A stretch of DNA of 35,916 nucleotides, taken from positions 1 to 35,916 of the forward strand of contig JAGABS010000010.1 of the NCBI GenBank assembly GCA_017614525.1, written 5' to 3'. The position numbers were made by a program, and so were the translations under genes. The notes beneath the pieces are model-generated. The model was given only the letters and a program-made list of their open reading frames with translations, did not search any database and was not told the DNA's origin. Shown one piece after another: positions 1 through 8,270 of the stretch. The stretch's first letter is position 1; the number at the start of each line of letters is the position of its first letter. The DNA is from Alphaproteobacteria bacterium. Lineage in GTDB: Bacteria > Pseudomonadota > Alphaproteobacteria > UBA3830.

Positions 1-1673
1 ATCTAAAAGAATTAAATCTTAGCAAGAATGAAATATCAGGATTGCCTGAAACGATTGGAGGGTTGAAAAATCTGGAAAGCTTAACAATCACAGAAAATAC
101 TATATCGAAACTGCCATCAAGAATCGGAAAATTGGAAAATCTAAGAGAATTAGATCTTATGAAAAATAAAATATCAGAATTGCCTGAAACGATTGAAGGT
201 TTGAAAAACCTAGAGAGATTAAAACTCTACAAAAATTGTATATCAAAATTACCAAAGGCGATTGGAAATTTGGAGAATTTAAAAGAGTTAGATCTCACGA
301 AAAATGAAATATCAGGATTGCCTGAAACGATCGAGGGTTTAAAAAATCTGGAAAGCTTAACAATCACAAAAAATAGAATATCGACACTTCCATCAGAGAT
401 CGGAAAATTGAAAAATTTAAAGAAATTTGATTTGAGCGAAAACGAAATATCAGGATTGCCTGAAACGATTGGGTGGTTGGAAAATCTTGAAAGCTTAACA
501 ATCACAAAAAATGGTATATTGAAACTGCCATCGGGGATCGGGAATTTGAAAAATCTAAAAGAATTAAATCTTAGCAAGAATGAAATATCAGGATTGCCTG
601 AAACGATTGGAGGGTTGAAAAATCTGGAAAGCTTAACAATCACAGAAAATATCGTATCGACCCTGCCATTGGGGATCGGAAAATTGGAAAATCTAAAAGA
701 GTTAAACCTCATGAAAAATAAAATATCAAAATTGCCTGAAACGATCGGAGGTTTGAAAAATCTAGAGAGATTAGAACTCTACGAAAATCATATATCAGAA
801 CTACCAAAGACGATCGGAAAATTGAAAAAACTGGAAGAATTAAGGCTTAGTAAGAATAAAATATCAGAATTACCTGAAACGATTGGGGGGTTGGAAAATC
901 TAAAAACTCTTGATCTTAGTGAAAACGATGAGTTGAGAGAACTGCCAAGAGAGATAGGAGATTTAGCAAATTTAACTGAATTGAATCTTGTTGGCAACAG
1001 AAATTTAATGGAAAAACTTCCAGAAGATGCAATAAATACATCATCGGAAAAGGTAGTCATAGATTTAAGCGGTAGGAATTTAACACGGGTACCTTTTGAT
1101 ATAGTTAATTGTCGAAAGTTAATAGAAAAATTGGATCTTAGTAACAATAAATTGAAAGAATTTCCAGCTTTAATGACTCGATTGTTTGTGCGTGAATTAG
1201 ATTTACGTGGAAATCCGGAAATCGATTCGATTGATAAAGTTCCTGACTTAATATTGCACGTATTGGGTTTGAAATTGATAAGATTAACGGAAGACGGCGA
1301 AGATAAAGAATACGATTGTGATAAAATTTGGAAAGAAAGACAACTGAGAAAAAGGATTGACGACGAGGAAGCGAGTTCAAGCCAAAAAGATGAGGGACGC
1401 AATTATGATGAAATTTGGAAAATAAAACAAATGAGAAAGGAGATTGACGACGAGGAAGCGAGTTCAAGCCAATCTGAAAGAACAAAAAAACCAGGATGGA
1501 AGAAAGGACAAAATAAGCCTTATAGAAACAAAAAAAATTTCGGAAAAAAGAAGTTTCAGGGAGGTTTCTCAGGGACAAAGCCTCAGGTCGTCTACGAAAA
1601 CGAAAGAAATTTTAGCGGAAAAGGACGTCAAATCGAACGAAAAAACAGAGAAAGTCATGAGGCTGCGCTTTAG
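1..1673 (+). CDS. Leucine-rich repeat protein, 5' end outside window
   Basis: The reading frame is open from base 3, so the gene starts upstream of the window; the TTG at 42 is an internal Leu codon of a repeat, not a start. About 13 regular 23-residue LRRs (L..L.L..N.IS.LP..IG.L.NL) are followed by four or five irregular ones to roughly residue 400 from the window edge. The repeats alternate in two types, one with an LESLTIT strand and one with LKELDL, giving a 46-residue higher-order unit. The C-terminal ~140 residues are charged and probably disordered. They hold a 29-residue duplication (IDDEEASSSQ twice) and a Lys/Gly/Asn-rich tail. LRR proteins of this type bind proteins and are common as eukaryote-like effectors of intracellular bacteria; that role is inference. 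The stop codon overlaps the convergent tyrS stop by 4 bp. Confidence 0.9.
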   Translation, partial: LKELNLSKNEISGLPETIGGLKNLESLTITENTISKLPSRIGKLENLRELDLMKNKISELPETIEGLKNLERLKLYKNCISKLPKAIGNLENLKELDLTKNEISGLPETIEGLKNLESLTITKNRISTLPSEIGKLKNLKKFDLSENEISGLPETIGWLENLESLTITKNGILKLPSGIGNLKNLKELNLSKNEISGLPETIGGLKNLESLTITENIVSTLPLGIGKLENLKELNLMKNKISKLPETIGGLKNLERLELYENHISELPKTIGKLKKLEELRLSKNKISELPETIGGLENLKTLDLSENDELRELPREIGDLANLTELNLVGNRNLMEKLPEDAINTSSEKVVIDLSGRNLTRVPFDIVNCRKLIEKLDLSNNKLKEFPALMTRLFVRELDLRGNPEIDSIDKVPDLILHVLGLKLIRLTEDGEDKEYDCDKIWKERQLRKRIDDEEASSSQKDEGRNYDEIWKIKQMRKEIDDEEASSSQSERTKKPGWKKGQNKPYRNKKNFGKKKFQGGFSGTKPQVVYENERNFSGKGRQIERKNRESHEAAL

Positions 1674-2920
1674 TCCTTAATTTCCAAAATTACGGTCTTT
1701 TTCTTGCCGCAGGAGAGTTTCAGCAGGTCTCCGTCGGATAAATCCTGCGGAAGTTTGTAATCTTCGGTGATTGGCTGATTGTTAACGTAGATGCCTCTGC
1801 CTCGGATCATTCTTTTCGCGTCTCCTCGACTGGAACACAGCTGCGTTTCTACCAAAATATCGATGATCGATGCGCTCTTCTCCGTTGGATGTCTGTTTAC
1901 CGAATCAATCTTAGCCAAATCCCCGCAGGACTGATTGAAAATTCCCCTGGCAGATTGATGAATGGATTCCAAAGAGTTTTTTCCATGCACGATAGATGTA
2001 ATTCCGTCCGCCAAGATGATCTTTAGCGCATTCATTTCCTCTCCCCTGACCGACTCCATTTTTTTGATTTCGTCAATCGGTAAATCCGTGAACAAGTACA
2101 TCAATTTGATGACATCTGCGTCGGCGACATTCCTCCAGTACTGCCAGAAATCGTAGGCGGACATGAAATTTTCGGACAGCCAGACCGCTCCGTTGGCTGT
2201 TTTCCCCATCTTCTTCCCGTCGCTGGTCGTCAGCAGCGGATTGGTCAGCCCGAACGCTTCAGTTTCGCATTTTTTTCTGATCAATTCGACACCGCAAACG
2301 ATATTGCCCCACTGATCTTGCCCGCCCAGCTGGATTCTGCAGCCTTTGTCGCAGAAAAGTCTGTAGAAATCGTAGGCCTGCAAAATCATATAATTGAATT
2401 CCAGAAAACTCAGCGAGTTGTTCTGCGACAGCTTGGTTTTGACCGAATCAAATCCGATCATTCGGTTTATTGAGAAATATTTTCCGATGTCGCGCAGAAA
2501 CTCCAGATAGTTTATGTTGTCCAGCCATGCGGCATTATTCACCATGATTGCTGAATTGCCATCATTGCTGCTTCCGTCTCCGAATTTCAAAAACGGCTCG
2601 AGGCAGGACTTTATTCCTTTTAGATTTTCCTCGATCTGCTCGTCCGAAAGCATCGGGCGGGTGGTATTGCGGAAGGAAGGGTCTCCGACCTTTGTCGTGC
2701 CTCCTCCGACCAGAATAATCGGCTTGTGTCCATGCTTTTGGAATAATCTCATGGTAAATATCGGAATCAAATGGCCTACATGCAGACTTTTTGCGGTGAT
2801 ATCAAAACCCACGTAGCCGCATCGTCCTTTTGTCGACAAATACTCGTCGATTGCTTCTAAATTTGTGGTTTGGTACACAAACCCTCTGGCCACAGCCTCG
2901 TTCAAAAAGGACGATTTCAT
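1670..2920 (-). CDS. tyrS: Tyrosyl-tRNA synthetase
   Basis: Cytoplasmic class I aminoacyl-tRNA synthetase that charges tRNA-Tyr. The 416 residues match the usual bacterial length. The HIGH-type motif is HVGH at 47-50, and the KMSKS-type loop is KMGKT at about 237-241, the TyrRS form. The tyrosine-pocket stretch QLGGQDQWGNI is intact. An S4-like RNA-binding domain occupies the last ~65 residues (SSRGDAKRMIRGRGIYVN). The ATG start has a GGGAG Shine-Dalgarno about 6 nt upstream. It lies 29 bp downstream of the alpha/beta hydrolase gene on the same strand, so the two are probably cotranscribed. The 3' end overlaps the LRR gene convergently by 4 bp, leaving no room for a terminator between them. 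Confidence 0.97.
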   Translation of the reverse strand: MKSSFLNEAVARGFVYQTTNLEAIDEYLSTKGRCGYVGFDITAKSLHVGHLIPIFTMRLFQKHGHKPIILVGGGTTKVGDPSFRNTTRPMLSDEQIEENLKGIKSCLEPFLKFGDGSSNDGNSAIMVNNAAWLDNINYLEFLRDIGKYFSINRMIGFDSVKTKLSQNNSLSFLEFNYMILQAYDFYRLFCDKGCRIQLGGQDQWGNIVCGVELIRKKCETEAFGLTNPLLTTSDGKKMGKTANGAVWLSENFMSAYDFWQYWRNVADADVIKLMYLFTDLPIDEIKKMESVRGEEMNALKIILADGITSIVHGKNSLESIHQSARGIFNQSCGDLAKIDSVNRHPTEKSASIIDILVETQLCSSRGDAKRMIRGRGIYVNNQPITEDYKLPQDLSDGDLLKLSCGKKKTVILEIKD

Positions 2921-2949
2921 TTTTTTCTCCCGTAATCTCTTGCCGATAA

Positions 2950-3603
2950 CTAGACGACTTTACGCATTTCTCTTCTGGAGTTCAAGTATTCAGTGACATA
3001 TTGCTTGATGGTGTCCAAGTGTCCCGTAAAGGAATGATCGCAATTCGGAATTACTCGGTAGTCGATGGAAATTCCCCTCTGTCCGTTCAATTTCTCGACC
3101 AATTTATCTACGTGTTCTGTCGGGCAAACGATGTCGTCCGCGCCGTTTATCATCATGCCTGAAACAGGGCAGGGCGCCAAGAAAGAAAAGTCGTTAAGGT
3201 TTGCCGGAGGACAAACGGAGATGAAACCCGAAATTTCGGGGCGCCTCATCAAAAGCTGCATCCCGATCAAAGCTCCGAAGGAAAATCCTGCTATCCAAAT
3301 TTCGCGATGGCCTTTATTTATGCCTCGAATCCAGTCAAGCACCGAGGCGGTATCGTTGAATTCACCTTCGCCTTTATCGAATTCACCTTCAGACTTACCC
3401 ACTCCTCGAAAATTAAACCGAATTACGGAAAAACCGTTCTCAACGAAAGCATTATACAGACTTACGGTGACACGGTTGTTCATAGTTCCGCCCTGAATGG
3501 GATTCGGATGCAGCACCATGGCCAAAGGCGCTCCCGCCCGTCGGCTGTGATGATATCTCGCTTCGATCCGTCCCGCGTGACCTGTTAAGACAATAGCTGG
3601 CAT
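2950..3603 (-). CDS. Alpha/beta hydrolase, COG2945-like
   Basis: A 217-residue serine hydrolase of the small alpha/beta type common in alphaproteobacteria. The nucleophile elbow is GFSFG with Ser108. The likely acid is in GADD (about 156-157) and the likely base is His190 in CDHSF, completing a Ser-Asp-His triad. The N-terminal LHPNPIQGGTM segment after strand 1 is typical of this family and forms the oxyanion region. There is no signal peptide, so it is probably cytoplasmic. The substrate is unknown; family members are annotated only as esterase-like. The ATG is preceded by AGGAG at 7 nt spacing. It is first in a probable two-gene unit with tyrS. Confidence 0.88.
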   Translation of the reverse strand: MPAIVLTGHAGRIEARYHHSRRAGAPLAMVLHPNPIQGGTMNNRVTVSLYNAFVENGFSVIRFNFRGVGKSEGEFDKGEGEFNDTASVLDWIRGINKGHREIWIAGFSFGALIGMQLLMRRPEISGFISVCPPANLNDFSFLAPCPVSGMMINGADDIVCPTEHVDKLVEKLNGQRGISIDYRVIPNCDHSFTGHLDTIKQYVTEYLNSRREMRKVV

Positions 3604-3796
3604 AATAGTCTCCTACCTGATAAAGAGTTCCACTATATCAAATAATGGCTTTGAATGCTTTTTACAAGGGGGGATTCGAAAAAAAGTTCATAATATTTTA
3701 GATGTATGATAGGATTCAGTGTAGTTGTTAGTAAATTTAATTAACGAAAAGTTTTCGGTTTTTGGATAGTTCTGAAGTAAATAGAGGGAGTTGATT

Positions 3797-4966
3797 GTGG
3801 AATTGTCTGATAAAGTAGTTTTAGTCCGAGTCGATTTTAATGTTCCGATGGATAATGGCGACATAATGGACGATGCCAGAATAAGAGTGCCGTTCGCGAC
3901 CGTAAAGGATTTGCAGAACAGAGGAGCGAGAGTCGTTTTGATGTCTCATCTTGGAAAGACCTCGGACCAAACCGGAATACGGAGTTTACGGCAATTAATC
4001 CCCTATATAGAGAATATTTACAAGAGTTCCGTATTATTTATGGAGAACTATTTGGATGAAGGCGCTAAATCTTTGATAGAAAAAGTTCCTCAAGATCGCT
4101 TAATTCTTCTTGAAAATCTTAGATGTCATCCGCAAGAGGAGAGTTGCGATTTGGATTTTGCCAGGAAATTGGCTTCATTGGGGGATTTTTTCGTGAATGA
4201 AGCATTTTCGGTGTCCCACCGCAGGCATGCTTCGGTTTTCGGAATACCTCAGTTTTTGCTGTCGGATTTAGGAGAAAATTTTAAAAAAGAAATCAAAAAC
4301 ATAGAGGAATTTTTCAATCATTCTTCCGGGAAAAGGATGGCCATTATAGGAGGCTCCAAGTTGCCGACAAAAATTAAGCTGCTCAAGAGGTTGGTTGCAA
4401 AAGTTGATAAGTTGGCTCTCGGGGGAGGAATTGCGGGAGCTTTCTTGTCCTATCTCAAGAATGATCCGACGGGGATTTTTGATTTTAAGGAGTATGAACC
4501 GGAAGTTAAAGAGATTGTGGAAAATGCCAAAAAGTTTGGATGCGAGTTAATTATTCCCACTGATTTTTCGGCTTTGATCTCGGCGAAGAGTGATCACGCG
4601 ATCATGCGGTCTGAGAATTCCAATACAACTGTTTTCGATATAGGTCCCGATTCTGTGAAGTTGCTTGAAGATCACATCGCAGCCAGTGATATGGTATTGT
4701 GGAACGGTCCTGTGGGGCTGTTTGAGCGCAGTCCGTTTGAGTTCGGAACAAAGGCGATCGCTGAATTTATCGCAAAACGAACTCAGGATCATCAGTTGAT
4801 CTCGATTATCGGCGGAGGCGACACGGGATTTGCAATGAAAAAATTTAACGTCGCAGACAAAATGACATGTATATCCACTGCGGGTGGCGCCTTCCTGAAT
4901 TATGTTGAAAACGAAGACTGTCCGGCCTTGGAGGCAATCCGCATCAGTCGACAAAAGTTTAGATAG
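3797..4966 (+). CDS. pgk: Phosphoglycerate kinase
   Basis: Transfers phosphate between 1,3-bisphosphoglycerate and ADP in glycolysis/gluconeogenesis, in the cytoplasm. I chose the GTG at 3797 because the GGGAG ending at 3790 is 6 nt upstream; the TTG at 3791 abuts that Shine-Dalgarno. The 389 residues are close to the normal length. Recognisable blocks are VRVDFNVP (substrate Asp/Asn), MSHLGK, a diverged LLENLRCHPQEE, VLWNGPVGLFE, and the nucleotide loop GGGDTGF near 339 followed by STAGGAFL. Several blocks are less conserved than usual (for example VNEAFSVSHRRHAS for the common VNDAFGTAHRAHAS), but the catalytic regions are present. It stands alone, ending exactly where the next minus-strand gene ends. 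Confidence 0.95.
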   Translation: MELSDKVVLVRVDFNVPMDNGDIMDDARIRVPFATVKDLQNRGARVVLMSHLGKTSDQTGIRSLRQLIPYIENIYKSSVLFMENYLDEGAKSLIEKVPQDRLILLENLRCHPQEESCDLDFARKLASLGDFFVNEAFSVSHRRHASVFGIPQFLLSDLGENFKKEIKNIEEFFNHSSGKRMAIIGGSKLPTKIKLLKRLVAKVDKLALGGGIAGAFLSYLKNDPTGIFDFKEYEPEVKEIVENAKKFGCELIIPTDFSALISAKSDHAIMRSENSNTTVFDIGPDSVKLLEDHIAASDMVLWNGPVGLFERSPFEFGTKAIAEFIAKRTQDHQLISIIGGGDTGFAMKKFNVADKMTCISTAGGAFLNYVENEDCPALEAIRISRQKFR

Positions 4967-5371
4967 TTATTGTTTTTTGTTGTAAAATGTAGATGGTAGT
5001 TTTTTCTGTACTCCGTCCGGGCTTTTGCGGCAAAATTTTCTGCGTAACGTTCGATATGTGAAAATTATTCCGCACCAGATGAACCAAGCGACTGTAAATC
5101 CCCAAAGTCCGGATGGCAAGGACGAGCTGCCGGTTACTCGGCCTATTGTATCAAAAACCCACCATACAACCGGAGCAAGTATTGTCGATTTCACAAAAAT
5201 GAGACGCCATAAAATATATTTGTAACGAGAATGTGCGTATTTCGGCTTTTTATACCTAATCCTGAGGACTTTATAGGTTAAGAATAAAATTACAGATAAA
5301 GCCACTAAAGGCAACTGCGTAAACAATGTGACTATCAACAGCACCAATAATGTTGCGGTCATCTCCGACAT
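4967..5371 (-). CDS. Small integral membrane protein, unknown
   Basis: A 134-residue protein from the ATG at 5371, chosen because GGGGAG lies 8 nt upstream; a longer version from 5413 has no comparable ribosome site. Hydrophobic segments fall at about residues 5-35 (one long or two short), 55-75 and 85-105. They are separated by Arg/Lys/Tyr-rich loops (YKVLRIRYKKPKYAHSRYKY), and the C-terminal tail is basic. I do not recognise the family. The stop codon is immediately adjacent to the pgk stop on the other strand (tail-to-tail, no spacer). Confidence 0.75.
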   Translation of the reverse strand: MSEMTATLLVLLIVTLFTQLPLVALSVILFLTYKVLRIRYKKPKYAHSRYKYILWRLIFVKSTILAPVVWWVFDTIGRVTGSSSLPSGLWGFTVAWFIWCGIIFTYRTLRRKFCRKSPDGVQKKLPSTFYNKKQ

Positions 5372-5575
5372 ATAAGCTTCTCCCCGTTTCACATTTCGTC
5401 TATCGTATCGCAAAAACTTAAAGAAAAAGTAAACAGTTTGGGAAGGGAGAGAGTATCAACAATACGGAAATTTGAGATCCCAATCGCTAACATCAATTCA
5501 TTCCGAAAATGGCTTGACTTCTTTACAGACAAGCGTCTTGAGATTGCCAAAATTTTTGATTTCTGAACTCGCCCA

Positions 5576-5625
5576 CTGGTTTTTGCAGGCTCAGATTGCC
5601 GTCTGTTTCAATCTTCAAAAACCGG
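5576..5625 (-). terminator. Stem-loop at the 3' end of the 5608-6261 gene
   Basis: Inverted repeat CTGGTTTTTG (5576-5585) / CAAAAACCGG (5616-5625), with an inner pair AGATTG (5593-5598) / CAATCT (5609-5614). On the minus strand the 5' arm covers the last codons and the stop of the exported-protein gene. No clean U-run follows, so it may be a 3'-stabilising or weak termination hairpin rather than a classical intrinsic terminator. Confidence 0.45.
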
Positions 5626-6261
5626 CTGGTCATCTTTTTCGTCGCGGACATTTTCTGTTGTTTTTTTACCGCTGTCCCTTTCTTTTTCATAGGCATCTCG
5701 GATCTTGGAAGAATTTTTTTTGGGTTTTTTCTTCGTAATGCCCAAACTATCTTCGATTTCCGCTTTATAAGCCGACACTATGTATTTTACGTCATCAAAA
5801 AGGTCATCCGAAACATAGAAAGACGATGCGAGAACTGTTATTATTCTGAAATTTTTGACCTTTTCCTCGAACATAACTTCTGTGCGGCCGCAAAGTCCTG
5901 TGAAATACTTTTCCTCTATGGAGAGGGTCTGATTCTGGTCATCCTCTGTATCTGCGAACTTGAATTCTGATTTTGGACACTTTTCCCGAAACAAATGACC
6001 GTTTTCGGGAACTTCTGGCAGGAAGGGTTCGTTGAAATCTTGAATAAACACAAACACCGCGGTATCACAATCATTGAAGGAAGTTCCTTTCGGCCACAGC
6101 ACGCCGATCAGCCCGTTATTTCCTTTGAAAGTTCGGTAAGCCCAACCGCTTGGCGCTCTTATCACAAATCGACTGCGCTCGGGCTGATCCGGAGTTTCAA
6201 TCGGAACACACTCCGCTCCGAGAAAAAACAACAAAGCCAGAAAACAATACAATAACTTCAT
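5608..6261 (-). CDS. Exported protein of unknown function
   Basis: A 217-residue protein from the ATG at 6261, preferred over the upstream ATG at 6288 because TGGGA precedes it and the protein then begins with a standard signal peptide (MKLLYCFLALLFFLGAEC). The Cys near the end of that peptide lacks a convincing lipobox. The mature part begins around residues 25-40 with RAPSGWAYRTFKG and LWPKGTSF, reminiscent of small bacterial periplasmic domains with an AP.GW...YP.G pattern. The last ~45 residues are Lys/Asp/Glu-rich and probably disordered. Four or five Cys in the mature part could form disulphides. I do not recognise a named family. It stands alone at the edge of the accessory stretch. 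Confidence 0.75.
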   Translation of the reverse strand: MKLLYCFLALLFFLGAECVPIETPDQPERSRFVIRAPSGWAYRTFKGNNGLIGVLWPKGTSFNDCDTAVFVFIQDFNEPFLPEVPENGHLFREKCPKSEFKFADTEDDQNQTLSIEEKYFTGLCGRTEVMFEEKVKNFRIITVLASSFYVSDDLFDDVKYIVSAYKAEIEDSLGITKKKPKKNSSKIRDAYEKERDSGKKTTENVRDEKDDQPVFED

Positions 6262-6674
6262 ACTTTCCCACACAAAATATCGAAGCACAAAACAATTAAA
6301 TTTTATCGTGAAATTATCAATAAATAGTTAAATTTCAAAAAAAATTAGAGGCAAAATGTGCGAAAAAAACGGAAAGATCACGGCAACACGCGACCGGTAG
6401 TCGCATCAGACCTTGCGTGAAGATCGAAAACGTCGCTTGCGACTCGTCTTGGTTTTTGCATTTCAGACGCGCGCAAAGCCTGAATTTTTGGAATCAGATG
6501 TTTCAAAATTTGCGCGAAAATCTAAAACACCGTTTGTGCCTTGCCTTGGTTCCTGCGCTTCTAAAAGGATCAACTTCGTTTCGCCGTCGGCTCTGGTTAT
6601 GAAAACGTCTGAAAGTCATTTTTTATAACAGGACCAGCGGACTACGCTGTTTCTCATGAGAACTTTGGTTTCTT

Positions 6675-6860
6675 CCGCAATCGCAGCATCCACTCGCCGC
6701 AGGGTATCCTACAGTTTGAAACAACGTTTCTCTGAAACCGCAATCGCAGTCCCACCCGCCGCAGGGTATCCTACAGTTTGAAACAACGTTTCTCTGAAAC
6801 CGCAACTCCTGTTCGTTGCAGAACATTCCGCGGTCTGGAACAACGCCTCTTCGACCTCTA
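6675..6860. repeat. 62-63 bp tandem repeat, about three copies
   Basis: Units begin at 6675, 6738 and 6800, each with CCGCAA near the start. The first two share CGCCGCAGGGTATCCTACAG and the following GTTTGAAACAACGTTTCTCTG; the third is clearly degraded. Each good unit contains the small hairpin GAAACAACGTTTC. The period is not a multiple of three, which argues against a protein repeat. Confidence 0.85.
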
Positions 6861-7369
6861 TAAAAAAGGTTTCGAACTGTTATTTGCAATAGGTCGTGCA
6901 TAAAACGTATGCAACTTCGAACAATAACAGCGAATGTCTGCCCCCGGTGCGTTCAAGCGCGAAAACCTTCACTCTATTATTCACGTCATCACATAACATA
7001 CTGCCATAACCTGCGAAAGAATCGACCAGCTATTATCCAGGATGAATGTCTTCATCGAATCAGTTTGACCTTTCTCTTTCTATCACAACATCACACTAAC
7101 TATCAAAATAACAGACAAAACCTTTTTTTTAGAGTCATTACCGGAATTTAAAGTAATTCCAAAACATTAATTTAAATTTCAATATGCCTCCATAAATTAA
7201 TTCTTTCTAAACCTTGCAAAAAATCAAATTCAAAGCACTTTATCTTCTTCGATGGTAGCAATAATCCGTTAACAAAAAGTTAAAAAAATCGAAAAATCTG
7301 AAAATTTTTGTAGTCTGGAGACATTTGCAGCGAGATGATGACCTTAAAGGGGGAAGCATTTTGCAATAC

Positions 7370-7427
7370 ATAATCCAAAGATGCAGGTGATAAACGGCAG
7401 TCATAATCCCCCGGATTATTTTGGATT
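7370..7427. repeat. Nested/competing inverted repeats upstream of ankyrin gene
   Basis: ATAATCC occurs at 7370-7376 and 7403-7409, and its complement GGATTAT at 7413-7419. Either copy can therefore pair with the single complement. The 7403 copy forms a tight 7-bp stem with a CCC loop. An outer pair AATCCAAA (from 7372) / TTTGGATT (ending near 7427) encloses it. It lies about 45 bp upstream of the promoter at 7472, so it is more likely a protein-binding or upstream-termination site than part of the ankyrin leader. Confidence 0.4.
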
Positions 7428-7471
7428 TGAATTATAAATGCGCAATATTAATTTATAAATGTAAATAAAGC

Positions 7472-7499
7472 TTGACAGGTCGCCGGCTTCGCATATAAT
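7472..7499 (+). promoter_or_regulatory. Consensus sigma70 promoter of ankyrin gene
   Basis: TTGACA at 7472-7477, a 16-bp spacer, and TATAAT at 7494-7499. Both hexamers match the consensus perfectly. Transcription should start near 7506, giving a leader of about 20 nt that contains AGGAGG at 7514-7519 before the ATG at 7527. This suggests high constitutive expression. Confidence 0.8.
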
Positions 7500-7526
7500 G
7501 AAGGCCCAGACAAAGGAGGTATATAA

Positions 7527-8270
7527 ATGTTAAAAAAGACTGCTGTTTTTATCGCAACGATGCTTTACTCGACCCAAATATTCGGAATGCAAAACGTTCG
7601 TGTACCGAAAAGTGAAGTTTCGTCAGCTGAAATCGTAAAGACGAGAGGCATTCAAACAGCAGAAGTTTTGATGAATGCGATAATAAGCAATGACGTAAGC
7701 AAAGTTGATCAATTGATCGCGGAAAATGTCGATATTAACGCTGCTTTTGACGTTGTCGGAATGCCGTCGCATCGAAAATTCACTCCTTTAATGGCCGCGA
7801 TAGGACTCGGTCGAAAAGAAATAGTTGAAAATTTGTTGAGGCAAAAAAATACTCGAATAAATGCGAAAAATTTTTTCGGATTTTCTGCTCTGATGGACGC
7901 AACCTTGCACAATCAGGTTGATATCGTGAAAATGTTGCTGAATCATCCGAAGATAGATGTGAATGTGAGGGGAAACAACGGATCAACAGCATTGATGTTT
8001 GCTGCACATAAGGGGCATACAATCGTGTTGGAGCAGTTGTTACAACATCCCAAAATTGATGTAAACTTGCAGGATGATGATGGATTGACGGCGCTAATTC
8101 AGGCGGTTCAAGCAGGACATACGGATATAGCTCGGATCCTAATAAATCATCCTCTTACGGATATTAACAAAGAAGCAAACGGTAGGCTTACTGCATTAAG
8201 AGCGGCTGTTAACTTCGAGAACAAGGAGGTTATCGACCTGCTGTTAAATACCTCTGAGTGCAAACGATAA
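7527..8270 (+). CDS. Exported ankyrin-repeat protein, probably C-terminally truncated
   Basis: A 247-residue protein. An N-terminal signal peptide (MLKKTAVFIATMLYSTQIFG) directs export. About five ankyrin repeats run from residue 45 to 240, seen as TPLMAAIGLGRKEIVENLL, SALMDATLHNQVDIVKMLL, TALMFAAHKG..IVLEQLL, TALIQAVQAGHTDIARILI and TALRAAVNFENKEVIDLLL, spaced ~35 residues with I(D/N)VN turns. Ankyrin domains bind proteins; exported ones are frequent host-interaction factors, which is inference here. AGGAGG lies 7 nt before the ATG, behind a consensus promoter. The frame ends with NTSECKR, and a +1 frame from 8260 continues with ankyrin-like sequence, so the gene has probably been shortened by a frameshift. 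Confidence 0.88.
   Translation: MLKKTAVFIATMLYSTQIFGMQNVRVPKSEVSSAEIVKTRGIQTAEVLMNAIISNDVSKVDQLIAENVDINAAFDVVGMPSHRKFTPLMAAIGLGRKEIVENLLRQKNTRINAKNFFGFSALMDATLHNQVDIVKMLLNHPKIDVNVRGNNGSTALMFAAHKGHTIVLEQLLQHPKIDVNLQDDDGLTALIQAVQAGHTDIARILINHPLTDINKEANGRLTALRAAVNFENKEVIDLLLNTSECKR

Larger units (their letters stand above)
6262..7471. other. 1.2-kb gene-free stretch with degenerate repeats
   Basis: No reading frame here has a ribosome site plus protein-like composition. The short open frames (for example 6413-6628 and 6909-7151) run through repeated DNA. 6360-6640 holds imperfect repeats (GAAGATCGAAAACG and GAAAATCTAAAACA about 96 bp apart) and small palindromes such as GTCGCTTGCGAC. 6675-6860 is a tandem repeat listed separately. 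6902-7360 is AT-rich with nothing recognisable. 7370-7427 can form competing hairpins, listed separately. Confidence 0.6.

Noticed and set aside
1444-1680. 78-codon open frame inside the LRR gene tail
   Set aside because: An out-of-frame shadow of the LRR C-terminus caused by its Lys/Glu-rich codons; no independent ribosome site.
5414-5575. LRR-like patch on the minus strand (IKNFGNLKTLVCK)
   Set aside because: Only about 15 residues look LRR-like, stops surround it, and no second repeat follows. Too weak to call a relic.
6623-6901. 92-codon Cys/Gly-rich minus-strand open frame over the tandem repeat
   Set aside because: The repeat unit is 62-63 bp, not a multiple of three, so the apparent peptide repeats change frame between units. 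No ribosome site. The frame is a by-product of the repeat.
6909-7151. 80-codon plus-strand open frame
   Set aside because: Composition unlike the real proteins here (His, Arg, Cys and Asn mixture), no ribosome site, no recognisable motif.
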